DNA from: Phaeotremella fagi
Taxonomy: Eukaryota; Basidiomycota; Tremellomycetes; Tremellales; Phaeotremellaceae
Length of the DNA: 64,000 bases
Assembly (NCBI GenBank): GCA_001599715.1
Contig: BCHU01000005.1
Span: 682,001 to 746,000 of the forward strand
Direction of reading: 5' to 3'
Shown: positions 23,201 through 33,838 of the stretch, in pieces
Position numbering within the stretch: the stretch's first letter is position 1
Layout: each line of letters opens with the position of its first letter
Program-made: the position numbers and the translations under genes
The notes under the pieces: model-generated
Told to the model about the DNA's origin: nothing
Seen by the model: the letters and a program-made list of their open reading frames with translations, nothing else
The model's database searches: none

Positions 23201-23840
23201 TATACAACAAGATAAACTGACGGATTCGTGTAGCGTTGCGAACCTGGTATTCAGCCACCGCATGCATTAGTAGCAATCCCATGGGAGTATGATATTAGGA
23301 GCTTGGAGAATAGTATGGAGGTGACCTGCATATGTTGCAAACTCGACCCATCGGCGGATTTGATGGTGCAGGGTTGGATTGCTAATCAGCAGCTCACTGC
23401 TGACGATGACCCTACTTTGCGTTTCTTTTGGTACGCAAAAACGTTTCTGGTGATCTTACCGTCCGAAGATCTGTTGAGATCATTTTTGACAGCTCTCGCG
23501 AAGAAGTGTGGAGACGACCAAAAAACTCTGCATAGAGCCGCCTCTATTGAGAACTGGGGACCGGAAACAGAGGACATGAAAAGTTGCGAATGGTGTACGA
23601 ATCCTAACAGCAAGTTCAGGGTCGAACATCCGAGTCTCAAGGTCTACGTATTGCCACGTAAGTTTGGGTATAAACAATCTAAGTTAACAGATTCAAGACC
23701 GAGTTGAATTATTCGGTCCTATAGACGATCTGCGAAGTGTCTTTGATGAGTTTGCCAGATCGCCTCACTGTAGAATAGCAGAGCGTTGCCGTTGGGACAT
23801 CGCTCCCTTACCAACGTTCCGAGAGGGTATAAATTGGTAA
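20294..23840 (+). CDS. NLR-type STAND NTPase (NB-ARC) with HeLo-like N-terminus
   Basis: About 1010 residues from ten exons. Residues 1-135 (MGDPFSLVAGAVGVGDVSVR, then YKKWNHTVEECKAAEDQRD and RIWSILEFDGELKELDRLL) resemble the helical HeLo/SesA-type N-terminal domains of fungal NLR-like proteins, which act in cell death or signalling. Residues 150-260 are a helical linker. The NB-ARC core follows: Walker A LKGAGGIGKTSLARAV near 309, Walker B RMLIFLDNFET, sensor region TILFATRFG, and the GLPLA-like LGCLPLAIQIVGLA. Next come helical and winged-helix-like segments (ALLYLLAYIG). The C-terminus has no obvious WD40, TPR, ankyrin or LRR repeats. Instead there is a unique ~310-residue region with cysteine pairs TCICCKLD and SCEWCTNP. 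Walker motifs are intact and all splice joints keep phase, so the gene is not visibly broken. It converges on BET1, with 65 bp between the stops. Confidence 0.82.
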
Positions 23841-23905
23841 ACACAGTAAAATGGAGTGAGTCAAGCCAAATATTATTTCTCTCCTGTAAGAAAAGGTACA
23901 GCTGA

Positions 23906-25137
23906 TTACCTCCTTAGCCACCAAAGTACTACAAATATCCACAGAACGAATAACAGAAACAACATGAACCAACACCAATTTCCACCCTGTTTCGAAGCCA
24001 TCTTGTTCATCCGTCTAAAAGTCCCACCTAGAAAATTTGTAGTTGATTGAAAGGCGTCGTTCTATATTGTGAATTAGATTGTGTTATATTTTTCCATATA
24101 TTTGTAGAATTGTATTGTTATTGTAGATAGTGACATGGAATTGATACCCACCATACTACCCAGTTGAGCGTTACTATCCCTGACTTCGTTACCTATTCCT
24201 ACGGTTATCTGTGGGATTTGAGTTAGCACTGTCCTCAGATATTTTTTTTGATTGATGCAAGCGATGGAAAGTGTAGGCAAGTGGAAATATCATCCGTGTC
24301 TCCTCAGCGACTCTATATCGAGGATCAAAGCTCTATCATCGTGTCTCATCTCTGATCTGACACAGGATTTCCCAGGTCATCCAGAATGAAGACTCAAATT
24401 CCGATGAGCTAGCCATGACAGGTTATTTCCCTAAGACTCTTATTCCCAAAGCACGTTGAACATCAGACAGTCCGTATATCTCCGGCGAAACCTTTTCTGA
24501 TCTTTCATTTAACATTCCCTTGTCGGTAACAAGTAGAAACACAACAGTGTGAAGAATCTCCGCCTTTCTGAGTGATGTTTCCCAATCCGTACAAGGAGCA
24601 ATAACATGAACTTCTGACAATCACATCATTCGATGTAATAACCAAAAGACATTCGGGTTGGCTGTGGTGATTCCCATCACCAAAATTTGAAGTCTCTCGT
24701 TGACCAATCCAACCACCTTCATTTTCTCTCACCAATCTCTAAACCTCATTCCAACCCCCCAAAAAGCAATCAAAACCGAAAACCGAAAACCAAAACTCAC
24801 ATCTTTCAACATCTTAACCTTCCCCAACAACCCCTCTAACCGTTCATCATTCTGCCCTTCAACATCATGTGTAGCCCTAGTATACCCAGATCCATTACTA
24901 GCCATCCCCCCACCATAAGGTGATTCACTATACTGCGAAGCGGTAGAATTAGGTCGTAAGTAAGGCGAAGCTCTTCCTGAAGATGGACCCGAGGGTGGAT
25001 AGAGGATTGGAGTATGGGATGGGGTGGGGTTGGAAGTCGGTAGTCGGTTCGTTACTGAGCCTGAAGTTAGGCTTTGCGGGTTGTTAGTGGGTACGAAAGG
25101 CTGGGGATGGGGTTTGGATTTGGACTTACCGACTCAT
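23906..25137 (-). CDS. BET1: Bet1-like Golgi SNARE
   Basis: Qc-SNARE for ER-to-Golgi vesicle fusion. The model runs MSR, a 58-nt intron, then a Ser/Pro-rich N-terminus (LTSGSVTNRLPTSNPTP). The SNARE helix begins EGQNDERLEGLLGKVKMLKD, jumps a 592-nt intron to ITVGIGNEVRDSNAQLGSM, and continues NDAFQSTTNFLGGTFRRMNK. The central glutamine of the Q-SNARE layer fits SNAQL. The tail anchor is WCWFMLFLLFVLWIFVVLWW, ending LRR, with TAA at 23906-23908. Total about 163 residues. The unusually long intron (24209-24800) is discussed in the findings. The upstream region carries GTGGCAAAT (25398) and ACGTGGCGC (25381). Confidence 0.9.
24209..24800 (-). other. Unusually long intron of BET1
   Basis: 592 nt, with donor GTGAGT and acceptor TCCCACAG, against 50-65 nt for most introns here. 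The exons on either side meet at a family-conserved point (MLKD / ITVGIG), so no coding exon should be missing. It contains an imperfect direct repeat (GAGACACGATGAT and GAGACACGGATGAT, roughly 45 nt apart) and box C-like ATGATGT/ATGATAT words with CTGA words. These are too loose to call a snoRNA. Confidence 0.6.
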
Positions 25138-25508
25138 TTTTATTTGATTGATGATGGGTGGATGATAAGAAATTGGAGGACTTTGTTTGGCTCTGTTTGG
25201 ATATTGCGATTTCCAATGTTTGGTTTGATTTGATATTCACCTCCGTGACTTCGTTTCCCAGACGTCAACGTCCTCTGGAGTATAGGTGTTGTTGATAGGT
25301 ATATATGCTTTCGATGATTGTAGTTAACGAAAATCAACATTTCGTCGTCGAATTCAGAAGTAAATGACGTCGAAAATGAAACGTGGCGCTCAAAGTCGTG
25401 GCAAATAAAAGTAAAATCTCAATGCTGTCTACAGTATCCATTTATTCAATCCATTCAATAGCTACAAGATAATTATAAAGATCCTAAACCCAAATCCCCA
25501 CGCCCAAT
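25138..25508. promoter_or_regulatory. BET1 upstream region
   Basis: 371 bp between the BET1 start and the Uds1-protein stop, both on the minus strand. It contains ACGTGGCGC at 25381 and GTGGCAAAT at 25398-25406, two close copies of the recurring element. No gene. Confidence 0.45.
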
Positions 25509-28163
25509 CTATTTCCTCTGAGCCAAACGTAACTGCTTTCTCAATTCAGCAACCTCAGCTTGTAGCGAGTTCAACTATTCCTATGTCAGCTTTATGTTCT
25601 CTTAATAGTAGAGATAGTAGCTCACCTCATCTAGAAGCTGTATCCTCTGCCCTTGACTTCTACCTTTCTGTTCATCAGCGTCCTCCAAAGCCTCAGCCAG
25701 CTGTTTCTTGATATCCTCAATCTCCTCATTCAATCGTTTTTGTAACGCCCTCTTCTCGACTTCTGCATCTTCCGCCATTGTCAATGCTTTAGCTGACAGG
25801 GTGTCGTTTGCTTCAGATAGTCTTTGGCAGGTTTCTGCTTGGGCTGCCGATGAGGTTTCGAGTTGTCTTTTGGCGTTGTTTGCGTCGTCTAGCGTTGCAC
25901 GGAGGGAGTTGAGTTCCTCGCTGGAGAGGTGTCAGTTTCATTTGTAGGGATCGAATTTCTTAACTCACAGGAAACGACCTTCGGACGAGCCAGTTTTCGC
26001 CAATCGATCTTCGAGAACAGCGACTTGCCTGATATATTAGCGACAGTCATACACACCACTCACTGTTGATATGTCTCCAAACTATGACGACTATCTTCAA
26101 CCAATTTCTTAGCCTTGGCAGCATTACTCTTCAACAACTCCCTCTCCTGTCCAAGACGAATAACCCTCTCAACAAGCAATTTCCCATCCCCGACCGACCC
26201 CCGAATCCTACTCAACATCTCATCGATACCCTGGAACTTCTCCGTCGTAGGTGTATAAACTTGTTGTAAAGCTTGGAAATCGACTGTACGGGATGGTGAA
26301 CTGATGGATGAGTTTAGGGCACCGGACGCATCGACTAGACCTGCTGCTTGACGTTTCTCTGGGGAGGGGAGGATTGACCAGACTTCGTTGAATTGACTGG
26401 CTATTGATTCGAGTTCTGAGGTTAAGGCGTCGACCTGTGATTGGAGGGCGGGGTCAGGTTTGGAGGATACGGTTGATAAGGTAGATTGGGCAGCGTTGAG
26501 AGAGGTAGACAACGATTCGTTGTGTAGCTTGAGATCAGATATTTGTTCAGTGTGACCCTGCTTGGCGTCAGCTTATCATGACGCATGGATGATCCAACTG
26601 ACTCACTCGTATCTGTCGTTCCAACGCTGAGACATGTTCCCGTCTTTCCTGCTCTCCCCTATCAACTTTCAATTTCCAACCATCCCGATCGGCTTGAACC
26701 CTCCTAACCTCCTCCTCCAAACCCATGTTCACTTCCTGCATTTCATTCTTAAGACTGACAACCTCCCTCTCCCTCCTCTCGACCAATTTACGAACCTCCT
26801 CAACAGCATCTATCATCTCCTCTTCTCCAACAGCACCCTTTCTTCCAAGAATACCACCCAACCCACCTCTCAATCTCTCCATCGTTGCTCGATCCCTCTC
26901 CCCACCCTTCCCAGCATCCAACAACCTCTGTTGTTCCTCCTGCAACCGTCTCCGCTCAACACCCCAACCCTCCCTCTCCTTCTCCAATTCCTTCTTCACC
27001 CCATCCAACTCCCGAACTTCCTCTTCAATAGCCCGTTCCCGTCTACCCATCTCAACGACCATCTCCTCAAGTTCCTCCACCCGATTCGATTTCTTATTCA
27101 ATTCATCCTCAGCCTCTTCAAGTTGTTTCGTCAATTGATTCTCTCTATCCTGATTAGCGGTGAATTGACGAGATTGTCGATTAAATCTAGCTTGGGTTTC
27201 TGAAGCGACTCGTTCTAAACGACGGACTTCCCACGCCATAACCCCTGACCAATGTTCCATCAATTGTCGACGTAATGCTGCTTCTCTGTCTCGAAGAACT
27301 AATACTTCCTGATATTGTCAGCCAAAAACTATCAAACTGTCTTACTTTTTCAGCCGCTTCCACTCGTTTTTCAGATTGTTCCAAACTCTCCATGGTCTGT
27401 TTAGACATTCGTTTGTTCGAGGTATTCAGTTTCTGAAGTGTTCGAGCAGCAGTGAGAATCTTGATTTCCCTCTGATGTCTAGAGACTAATGAAGATAATC
27501 TATTTGACAATAGCGAAAGTTCCTATGACAATGTTAACATCACTGTTCCCACGCATCGAGACATACCTTTTTCCAGCTCTCAACCTCCTCCCAACCACCA
27601 ATTGGTAGCTTTTCACAATCGACAGCAGCCTGTCCAGCAAGTAAACTCATTAACATCTCGTCTGAACCTCCAGGTGTTCCCATGACTGGAGATTCCTTTG
27701 AGATAGGAGTTGGAGCACGATCAGAAGAACTAGGAGCTGGTGGTGGTACCCTAGAATTCGTATAACCATTCATAGGAGTCGTATTAGAGCTCGAATCTTG
27801 ATATTGGCGAGTAGACATCTGTCGACTGGGCGCGTACTGAAGTGGTGGTGAAGAACGCTCGGACCCTTCGACAGAAGGTATCAGAGGCGTCTCGATAGAT
27901 TCAGGTGTGTATTGTCCTTGATCCTCTTTATATCCGTTACCATAGCTTTGAGCAGGATTGGATCTAAAAGATTGATCAATCCTTGCGTGGAGATTGTAGT
28001 TTGTTGTAAGATCTGTAGGGGAGGCTGAAGAAGTGAAACGATCATTGATAGGTGGTGAGCGTGCTCTGAAAAAAGCAGCTTTCGACATCTTGGGAGAAGT
28101 TGGGGATGCTGATGAAGCTGATGCTGATGCACCGTAGCTATTCATATTGATTGCTATTGGCAT
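25509..28163 (-). CDS. Uds1-domain coiled-coil protein
   Basis: The protein opens MPIAINMNSYGASASASSA (ATG 28163, or the second Met 18 bases on). It has a disordered Ser/Pro-rich N-terminal quarter with ARSPPINDRF and TPISKESPVMGTP. Next is the 'up-regulated during septation' (Uds1) domain: MLMSLLAGQAAVDCEKLPIG, WEEVESWKKELSLLSNRL and REIKILTAARTLQKLN. The rest is almost continuous heptad coiled coil (RQLMEHWSGVMAWEVRRLER, QLEEAEDELNKKSNRVEELE), interrupted near 26.3 kb by WSILPSPEKRQAAGL. It ends ELRKQLRLAQRK at TAG 25509. Family members are linked to septation and hyphal tips; a scaffold role at the cell cortex is inferred. At least seven exons. Confidence 0.82.
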
Positions 28164-28534
28164 GCAGTGTCTGTTTATTGAACTTGATGACTGTAAGTGA
28201 GGATGTGAGATATCAACTATTTTAATTAACTGTAACCTTCTTGTTGACTTTTTGAATCGCGTGAGGGTAGAGATTGAGTGTGGCGTCGTGGCTATGCAAA
28301 ACTCAGTCGATAAACAACTTCAACAACTCCTGAAAAGACTTGCTGATGATACAGTTTTGCAGTGCATTCACTGTATGCTTATTCGGTGATATGATACGTG
28401 TCTCCTTCATCGTGAGCGCTATAATTGGCATATAGCTTGAAATAACTGCTAGCAGTTATCAAATTCATTGAAGGCATGTTAAAATAGATAACAGAGTATA
28501 CCATGACTACAGACTTCGTTCCCTAAATACCCAA
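28164..28534. other. Intergenic, Uds1 gene promoter and NOP12 3' flank
   Basis: 371 bp. It has TGTGGCGTCGTGGCTA near 28279, a weak relative of the GTGGC element. Nothing else is seen. Confidence 0.4.
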
Positions 28535-30463
28535 TCAAGCTCTAGACCCCTTCATGTTCTTCAAAGCATTCCCACTTCTAACCCTAGATTTCTTAGCCTT
28601 AGGAGCTTTACCACCCTTAGTCCTCTCAGCCTTACTCAAACTAATCTTAACAGCCCCCGTCTCACGTTTATCCATTTCATTCCTCAACCTCTTCTTAGCC
28701 AACCGACGAGCCTGTCTATCAGCATCAGTAGCTTTTGCCAACTTCCTTTCGTCTTTGGGTAAATCTTTGATCTTCTCTCCGAGGAGTGGGTTACCTTTTG
28801 GCATGATTTTCGGGATGGTTGGTTTGGGTTTTGGTGTGGTTTTGGAGGTGGAAGTCGATGATGCGGTCGCTTTTAGGGATGCAGTTGGAGGAAGGGTTTT
28901 ACATGGTTGAACTCGGAGATTCTTCTTGGCGAATTTGAGTTTCTTGGAATCAAGAGCTAAAACTTCATCTGCACTTTCTCGATCCTGAAATATCCAGTCA
29001 GTTTCACCATACCATTAGGGATATAATAGAGAAACTCACGACGAAGTGGACATAACCAAAACCTTTACCCAACTGCGTCTCCCTATCTCTGATCAATCTC
29101 ACACCAACAACATATCTATCCTCCGTAGCCCCTCTCTCAGCTTTGACCAACTCCTCAAAGAAAACTCTAACGTCGTCCTCTTTCGAAGCGTAATCCAATC
29201 CACCGACGAAGAGACTTTTCTTAGGATCCGTTCCACTAGGTAACCAAGCGTCTCGTTTACCCAATGCAGTCGTAGCTGAAGCTAGAGCGACTGCAGATGG
29301 TAATCTGAGAGCATCGACCCTGATCGTCCTTTCCTGGAATGTCGAACCATTGGCTTTGAGAACGGCTTTAGCAGCTTCAAAGGGGTCGAGAATTGGAGCG
29401 ACGTTTGTTGGTCTATCGGGGTGAGCGTGGGCGAAAACGACATAAGCGTTGCAAGATTCTAATTCAGAGTGGAACTACGTATCGTTAGAATGTGTTTGAT
29501 ATAACAACAAAAACAACTTACATCTTTCTTGATGAAAGCAACCTTTCTCTTTCCTTTCGTATCCAAGAATATCTTGGGTTGGTCGACCTCATCATCATCT
29601 CTACCTTTACCCTTTCCCTTCTTCTCCCCAACATCTTCCTGAGAAGCTTTCCAAGCAGCGACACGTTCCTTCTCACGTTTAGCTCTTCTAGCTTCATCTT
29701 TCTCTGGATCATCACCCGGTAAATCTGCAGTTGGTTGGGCGAACGCTACCGATCTATAACGTATGGATTCGATTTTAGCTGAAGGAGCGAAAGTGAGAAG
29801 ATGAGCTTTGAGTTGATGTTCGACCGACTATGGTTGATCAGTTCTTGTGTTGATGTTATAGACTTACTTTTGATTTAGCGGTTTCAATGGGTAAGTTACC
29901 GATGAAGACGGTTCGTCGATCTCTGTCTGATGAGGTCTCTCCTGGAGGAGTATATTTGGTGTTGGTAGGTTTGACCTTGACTTTCTTAGGTGCGGATTTG
30001 ATAGATTCATGGACGAGATCTTCATCCTCATCCTCATCATCTTCTTCCACATCTTCTGCGTCAGATGACGGCTTCTCGACCGCATCGTCATCCTCGATGA
30101 CATCTTCCTCATCTTCTTCCTCCGACTCACTTTCTGGTTCTTGAGGTTTCGACTTTTTGGCTGGCCTGGAAACCGATGATTGCTCGACAGCAGCTTTCGA
30201 GGAACTGGCAACAGGAGCGACAGGAACATTAACAGCTTCCTTTGGTAAAGCGAAAGCAGCCTTTTCGAATAGTCAGTAATCATCGAATGACCATGATCAA
30301 AACTTACACCTTTACTGAAGACATCATCCAACTCTGAATCTTTAGTCGCTTTGAACAGAGAGAATCCTTCTTCTACTTCTTTACTAGTTTCAGTAGTCTT
30401 ATCCCTCTTCCTCTTCTTCGTACCATCGTCGAGACCAGACGTTGATTTATCTTTCTTACCCAT
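28535..30463 (-). CDS. NOP12: Nop12/RBM34-like nucleolar RNA-binding protein
   Basis: Nucleolar protein for 25S rRNA maturation. The start at 30463 gives MGKKDKSTSGLDDGTKKRKR. An acidic tract (EDVEEDDEDEDEDLVHE) and KKVKVKPTNTKYTPPGE precede RRM1: RTVFIGNLPIETAKSKSVE, with CNAYVVFAH as the second RNP-like strand and a long Lys/Glu-rich insert (RRAKREKERVAAWKASQED) between them. RRM2 is KSLFVGGLDYASKEDDVR, RLIRDRETQLGKGFGYVHFV. The C-terminus is very basic (RLAKKRLRNEMDK, KGGKAPKAKKSRVRSG) and ends KNMKGSRA. RRM order and the basic tail match yeast Nop12. The upstream region has CCGTGGCGAAAG at 30685, 220 bp from the start. Confidence 0.9.
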
Positions 30464-32028
30464 TTTGCTAATGATTTTCAATATCTAACATTTGTCTACT
30501 TTAATTTTACGAGTTCTCAACTTTTCCGCTACAAGGAGGGCTCGAATAAGATAGTCAAAATCTTCAAACGTCAACAAATGCCACTTCTTTATCTTATCTC
30601 TTTAATCCCGAATCACCGCCCTTGTTTGTTTTATGTCTTTGTTTATCTCTAGGAACGTGCCTGAAAACCAAACAACCAAAACTTCCGTGGCGAAAGCAAG
30701 GTTCCGCCACTTTGGCATAAAATTCGAGGCAGAGTTCAACTTCAAATGCTCGTATCTAAAGCTGCGGAAGGTAAGAGGGTTTCCAGATACCCCAGAAGCA
30801 TCATTTAGATTTATATGAAGCTTGTGTGATTGTTTGAGAGTATAGGATGAATTCTGGGACGAGTAAATTGAGATACAAATTGCCTTTCGGAACTTCCTCT
30901 TGAGCTCGGTTGTTTAGGATGACGATTCCAGGTGGACTTCACTGTTTTTCATTCAGATCGATGATTCAGATCACCAAATCTGGAGTAAAGTATTATATAT
31001 ATGTATTGATACTACTCGGGCTAAAATAACACCTCCAAAGGTGTTTTGCGTTATGGTGAGATGGTTTACGTGTGGTACCAGCTAAATAATGTGAGAAGAA
31101 TGGTATCCTCTGGGAAGAAATGATAGATTAAGCACATCTGATACTACGTGAGACTTAGAGTGAAGTATTGATGGCATATCAATAGCCTCAAGCATTATGA
31201 TATGTGGGTTTGACAGATGTAGCTGAGCTTGTACGACGTACACCAGAGATTATATGAAAACAGGAGACAATAAAATTTATTCAAGAAAACAGTCTACTGA
31301 CTTCGTTACCTAAAATGGGAAGGCGTAACAGAATGCATAACAAAATTAAGATGAGAAAAGACCCTCTAGGACAGGCTCAAGTATATCAAAAAAGATCATT
31401 CAACGAAAACTAATAGATATCTGTCTATCAATCTTAAACGACCAGAATCTCTCGGCGACATGAATTTCCAGCGGCGTTAATTTTGGGAGCAAACAAAAGT
31501 CCAGACAATTTCGCCACTGATCGCTTTTAACAATGATTTCTCTTACAGTTTTTCTTTCACAGATCCCACATTTGGCATGCATATAGTTCCTGCCAATACG
31601 TATCGAATGGTGGTACTTAGACCATGCATGCATAAGTAGGATGGATCAAATCAAAGGTTCAAAGATAAGAGCCTTTTGCACGTGACTTTTGTTTACGCTC
31701 AAGTCGCGCGTGTCATATATACTGGAGGTTGTAATTAACATTTCTTCTTTCTTCTTTCTCTTCCACTTTCATTCAATTTCATCTCTCATTTTCAATCTTA
31801 TTACCTTTCAAACGTGAGTTACTTATCCTTCATCTCTTATATCTACCTTCTACATCTCCCATCGAGATGTACCAATATAATACAAGAGCCTAGCTGATCA
31901 TTGATTCATGTCTTTCATTTACTTTCGTCGTCATCATCCAACCCGGCTCACTTTGGGGTTCTTTGTTTTCTGATTGTTTAACTCAAAATAAAACAGTTAA
32001 ACCCCAATCAAACATCAAATCTAACACA
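30464..32028. promoter_or_regulatory. Divergent region between NOP12 and histone H1
   Basis: About 1.56 kb. The left end is the NOP12 promoter, with GTGGCGAAA 30687-30695 and the reverse form TTCCGCCAC 30702-30710. The right end is the H1 promoter: a pyrimidine-rich leader (TTTCTTCTTTCTTCTTTCTC, about 31740-31760) and a TATA-like CATATATACTGG near 31712. The middle has no convincing gene; a 77-codon minus frame at 31400-31633 is Cys-containing but isolated. Confidence 0.5.
31814..31996 (+). other. Probable 5' UTR intron of histone H1
   Basis: Sequence just before the H1 start has a strong donor (AAAC|GTGAGTTAC, about 31814) and an acceptor AATAAAACAG at about 31996, then TTAAACCCC and the ATG 33 bases later. 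Coordinates are approximate. A leader intron would explain the gap between the TATA-like box and the start codon. Confidence 0.5.
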
Positions 32029-33385
32029 ATGGTTGCCACTACCTCTACCGCCAAGAAAGTTTCTGCTGTCAAGAAGCCAGCTTCCCACCCAACTTTCCTC
32101 GCAATGATCCAAGTAAGTTACCAAAACACAGTCAACCTCTTTTCGAAAGTGGGGCCATAGCCAAACTTTCCTCGTTTCGACTTCATTTCTTCTTCTTTAC
32201 CCTTGAATCGTTCTCGATCTCTCTAGGATCGATCCATCCTTCTTCTGGTGGTATCAGTGATCTCACTGCATGATTCGTTGTCGCTGTCTATCGACGGTTG
32301 TCGAACCTCAGGGATTCCGCCGTCAAGATAAACAAACAACGCGACCATCAGTCTTGGTCTACATTCCCTTCTTTCTACTTTGTCTTTCGTCTTCTATTTC
32401 CTTCTCCACTGTCCTGGTGACCTCGTCATCATCTACTCACCATCAATATCTCGTTGACGCTATCGTCACTGTTGTCTCCGTCAACGAGATGGGATTGCGC
32501 AAGCCCCCTCTCCGCGCGTGACCCCAAACATTGTTTGTTCTCCTATTCTCTTTCTGCTCTTGTTACATATCCCATCTTTTCCTTCGAGACTTGCTCCATC
32601 GATTCATCTACCTCTCTTCATCATCCATGCGATGCATGAGAGTCGTCCATCTATCCATACGTCTCTTCTATCCTCTGAAACAAAATTGCCTCTTTCGGAA
32701 GTCATGGCCAAGAATTTGAATACTGACTCCATTCCTTTAGGATTGTATCAAGAACACCCCAGCTGATGCTCGTGCCGGTGTTTCTAGACCAACCATCAAG
32801 AAGTAAGTATATCTACATATAATCTTGTTCGGCATCTTACTTATACTTCATCAGATACCTTGCCGACAAATACAAGCTCGACATGTCTTCAGCCTCAAAC
32901 ACCAACAACCTCGCCAGCGCTATCAAGCGTGGAGCTGACAAAGGTGAACTCTCCCTTCCAAAGGGTATCTCCGGTCGTGTCAAGCTCGCCGTCAAGGTAT
33001 GTCTCACTGTCAATTCTCATAACTTGTCGCTAACTGAGTACTTTAGGCCAAACCAGCTGCCGGTAAAGAGAACGCCCCACCAAAGGCCAAAAAACCAGTA
33101 GCCAAGAAAGCTGCCCCAGCCAAGAAAGCCGCTGCACCCAAGAAGGCCGCTGCTGCTAAACCAGCTGCCAAAACCGCCGCTAAGCCAGCTGCTAAAAAAG
33201 CTGTCCCAGCCAAGAAACCAGCTGCCAAGAAGACCACCGCCGCTAAGAAAGCCCCAGCTGGTGAGTAAATTCTTATTATAACATTTGATCACGATCTGAT
33301 TCTATTTTTAATAGCCAAAGCCGCTGCCGCTAAACCAGCCGCCAAGAAAGCTGCCCCAAAGAAGAAGGTCGTTGCTAAGAAGTAA
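32029..33385 (+). CDS. Linker histone H1
   Basis: Binds linker DNA and compacts nucleosome arrays. 190 residues from five exons: MVATTSTAKKVSAVKKPASH, then a winged-helix (H15) globular domain PTFLAMIQDCIKNTPADARA, RPTIKKYLADKYKLDMSS, LASAIKRGADKGELSLPKG, SGRVKLAVKAK. The tail is about 85 residues of Lys/Ala/Pro repeats (AKKAAPAKKAAAPKKAAAAK) with AKKAPA split by a 54-nt intron, ending KKVVAKK. The GKENAPP motif follows the globular domain. The first coding intron (32113-32740) is 628 nt, while the others are 52-54 nt. Single-copy, intron-bearing H1 is typical for fungi. Confidence 0.95.
32113..32740 (+). other. Long first intron of histone H1
   Basis: 628 nt, donor GTAAGT, acceptor CCTTTAG, very pyrimidine-rich in the second half. 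Exon joining IQ / DCIKNTP rebuilds the conserved H15 fold, so it is truly intronic. Open frames inside it are shadows of low-complexity sequence. It may hold a splicing enhancer or small RNA, but no family is recognised. Confidence 0.75.
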
Positions 33386-33838
33386 ATGAAATCGTTGTTT
33401 TCATAAACCCTTTTACTTTCTTCTGTACGATAAATCTTTAATCTTCTTTTGGTATAACCTACCAAAGCTTTCGTTTCCTTTCTATTTTTTTCTATATTAT
33501 TTCTTTTTCAAACCTTTCGCTTTTTGATTTTTTCACATCTTTTTGTCAAGCCTCCCTTGAATTTCTCTTCTTGTTTGCGGAGAAAAACAAACATACATTT
33601 CAGAATTGAATATAATTTTAATTTGTTGTTGTTTGTTTTTTTCGTTTGGAGGAAAGGGTTTAGGGGACTGGTAACGTTTTGGTGTTTATTTCGTTTCTCT
33701 TATTTATATATATATTTCGCCTTCGATTATTTCTTAGTTGCAGATGTATATTTTTTCGATTATTCACGAGTTGCCATTGAACCCCAAAATGAATCCTTTG
33801 TTTAGTGGAAAAAAGTAGACTGAGTTGTGCATACAAAT
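33386..33838. other. Convergent 3' flanks of H1 and TSR3
   Basis: About 450 bp, very T-rich (many TTTT runs) on the plus strand, as expected for an H1 3' UTR and terminator. No histone stem-loop motif is seen, consistent with a polyadenylated fungal histone mRNA. The 93-codon plus frame here is an artefact of low complexity. Confidence 0.5.

Noticed and set aside
24420..24735. Open frames inside the BET1 intron
   Set aside because: They do not join in frame with SNARE exons, and the conserved helix is complete without them.
26634..27203. Long plus-strand frames (189 and 137 codons), Leu/Ser/Pro-rich
   Set aside because: They are antisense shadows of the Glu/Arg-rich coiled coil on the minus strand.
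31400..31633. 77-codon minus frame with CGIC and several Cys
   Set aside because: No splice partner, no family resemblance, and it sits between two promoters; probably chance.
33017..33292. Gly/Ser/Leu-rich minus frame
   Set aside because: Antisense of the Lys/Ala/Pro tail of histone H1.
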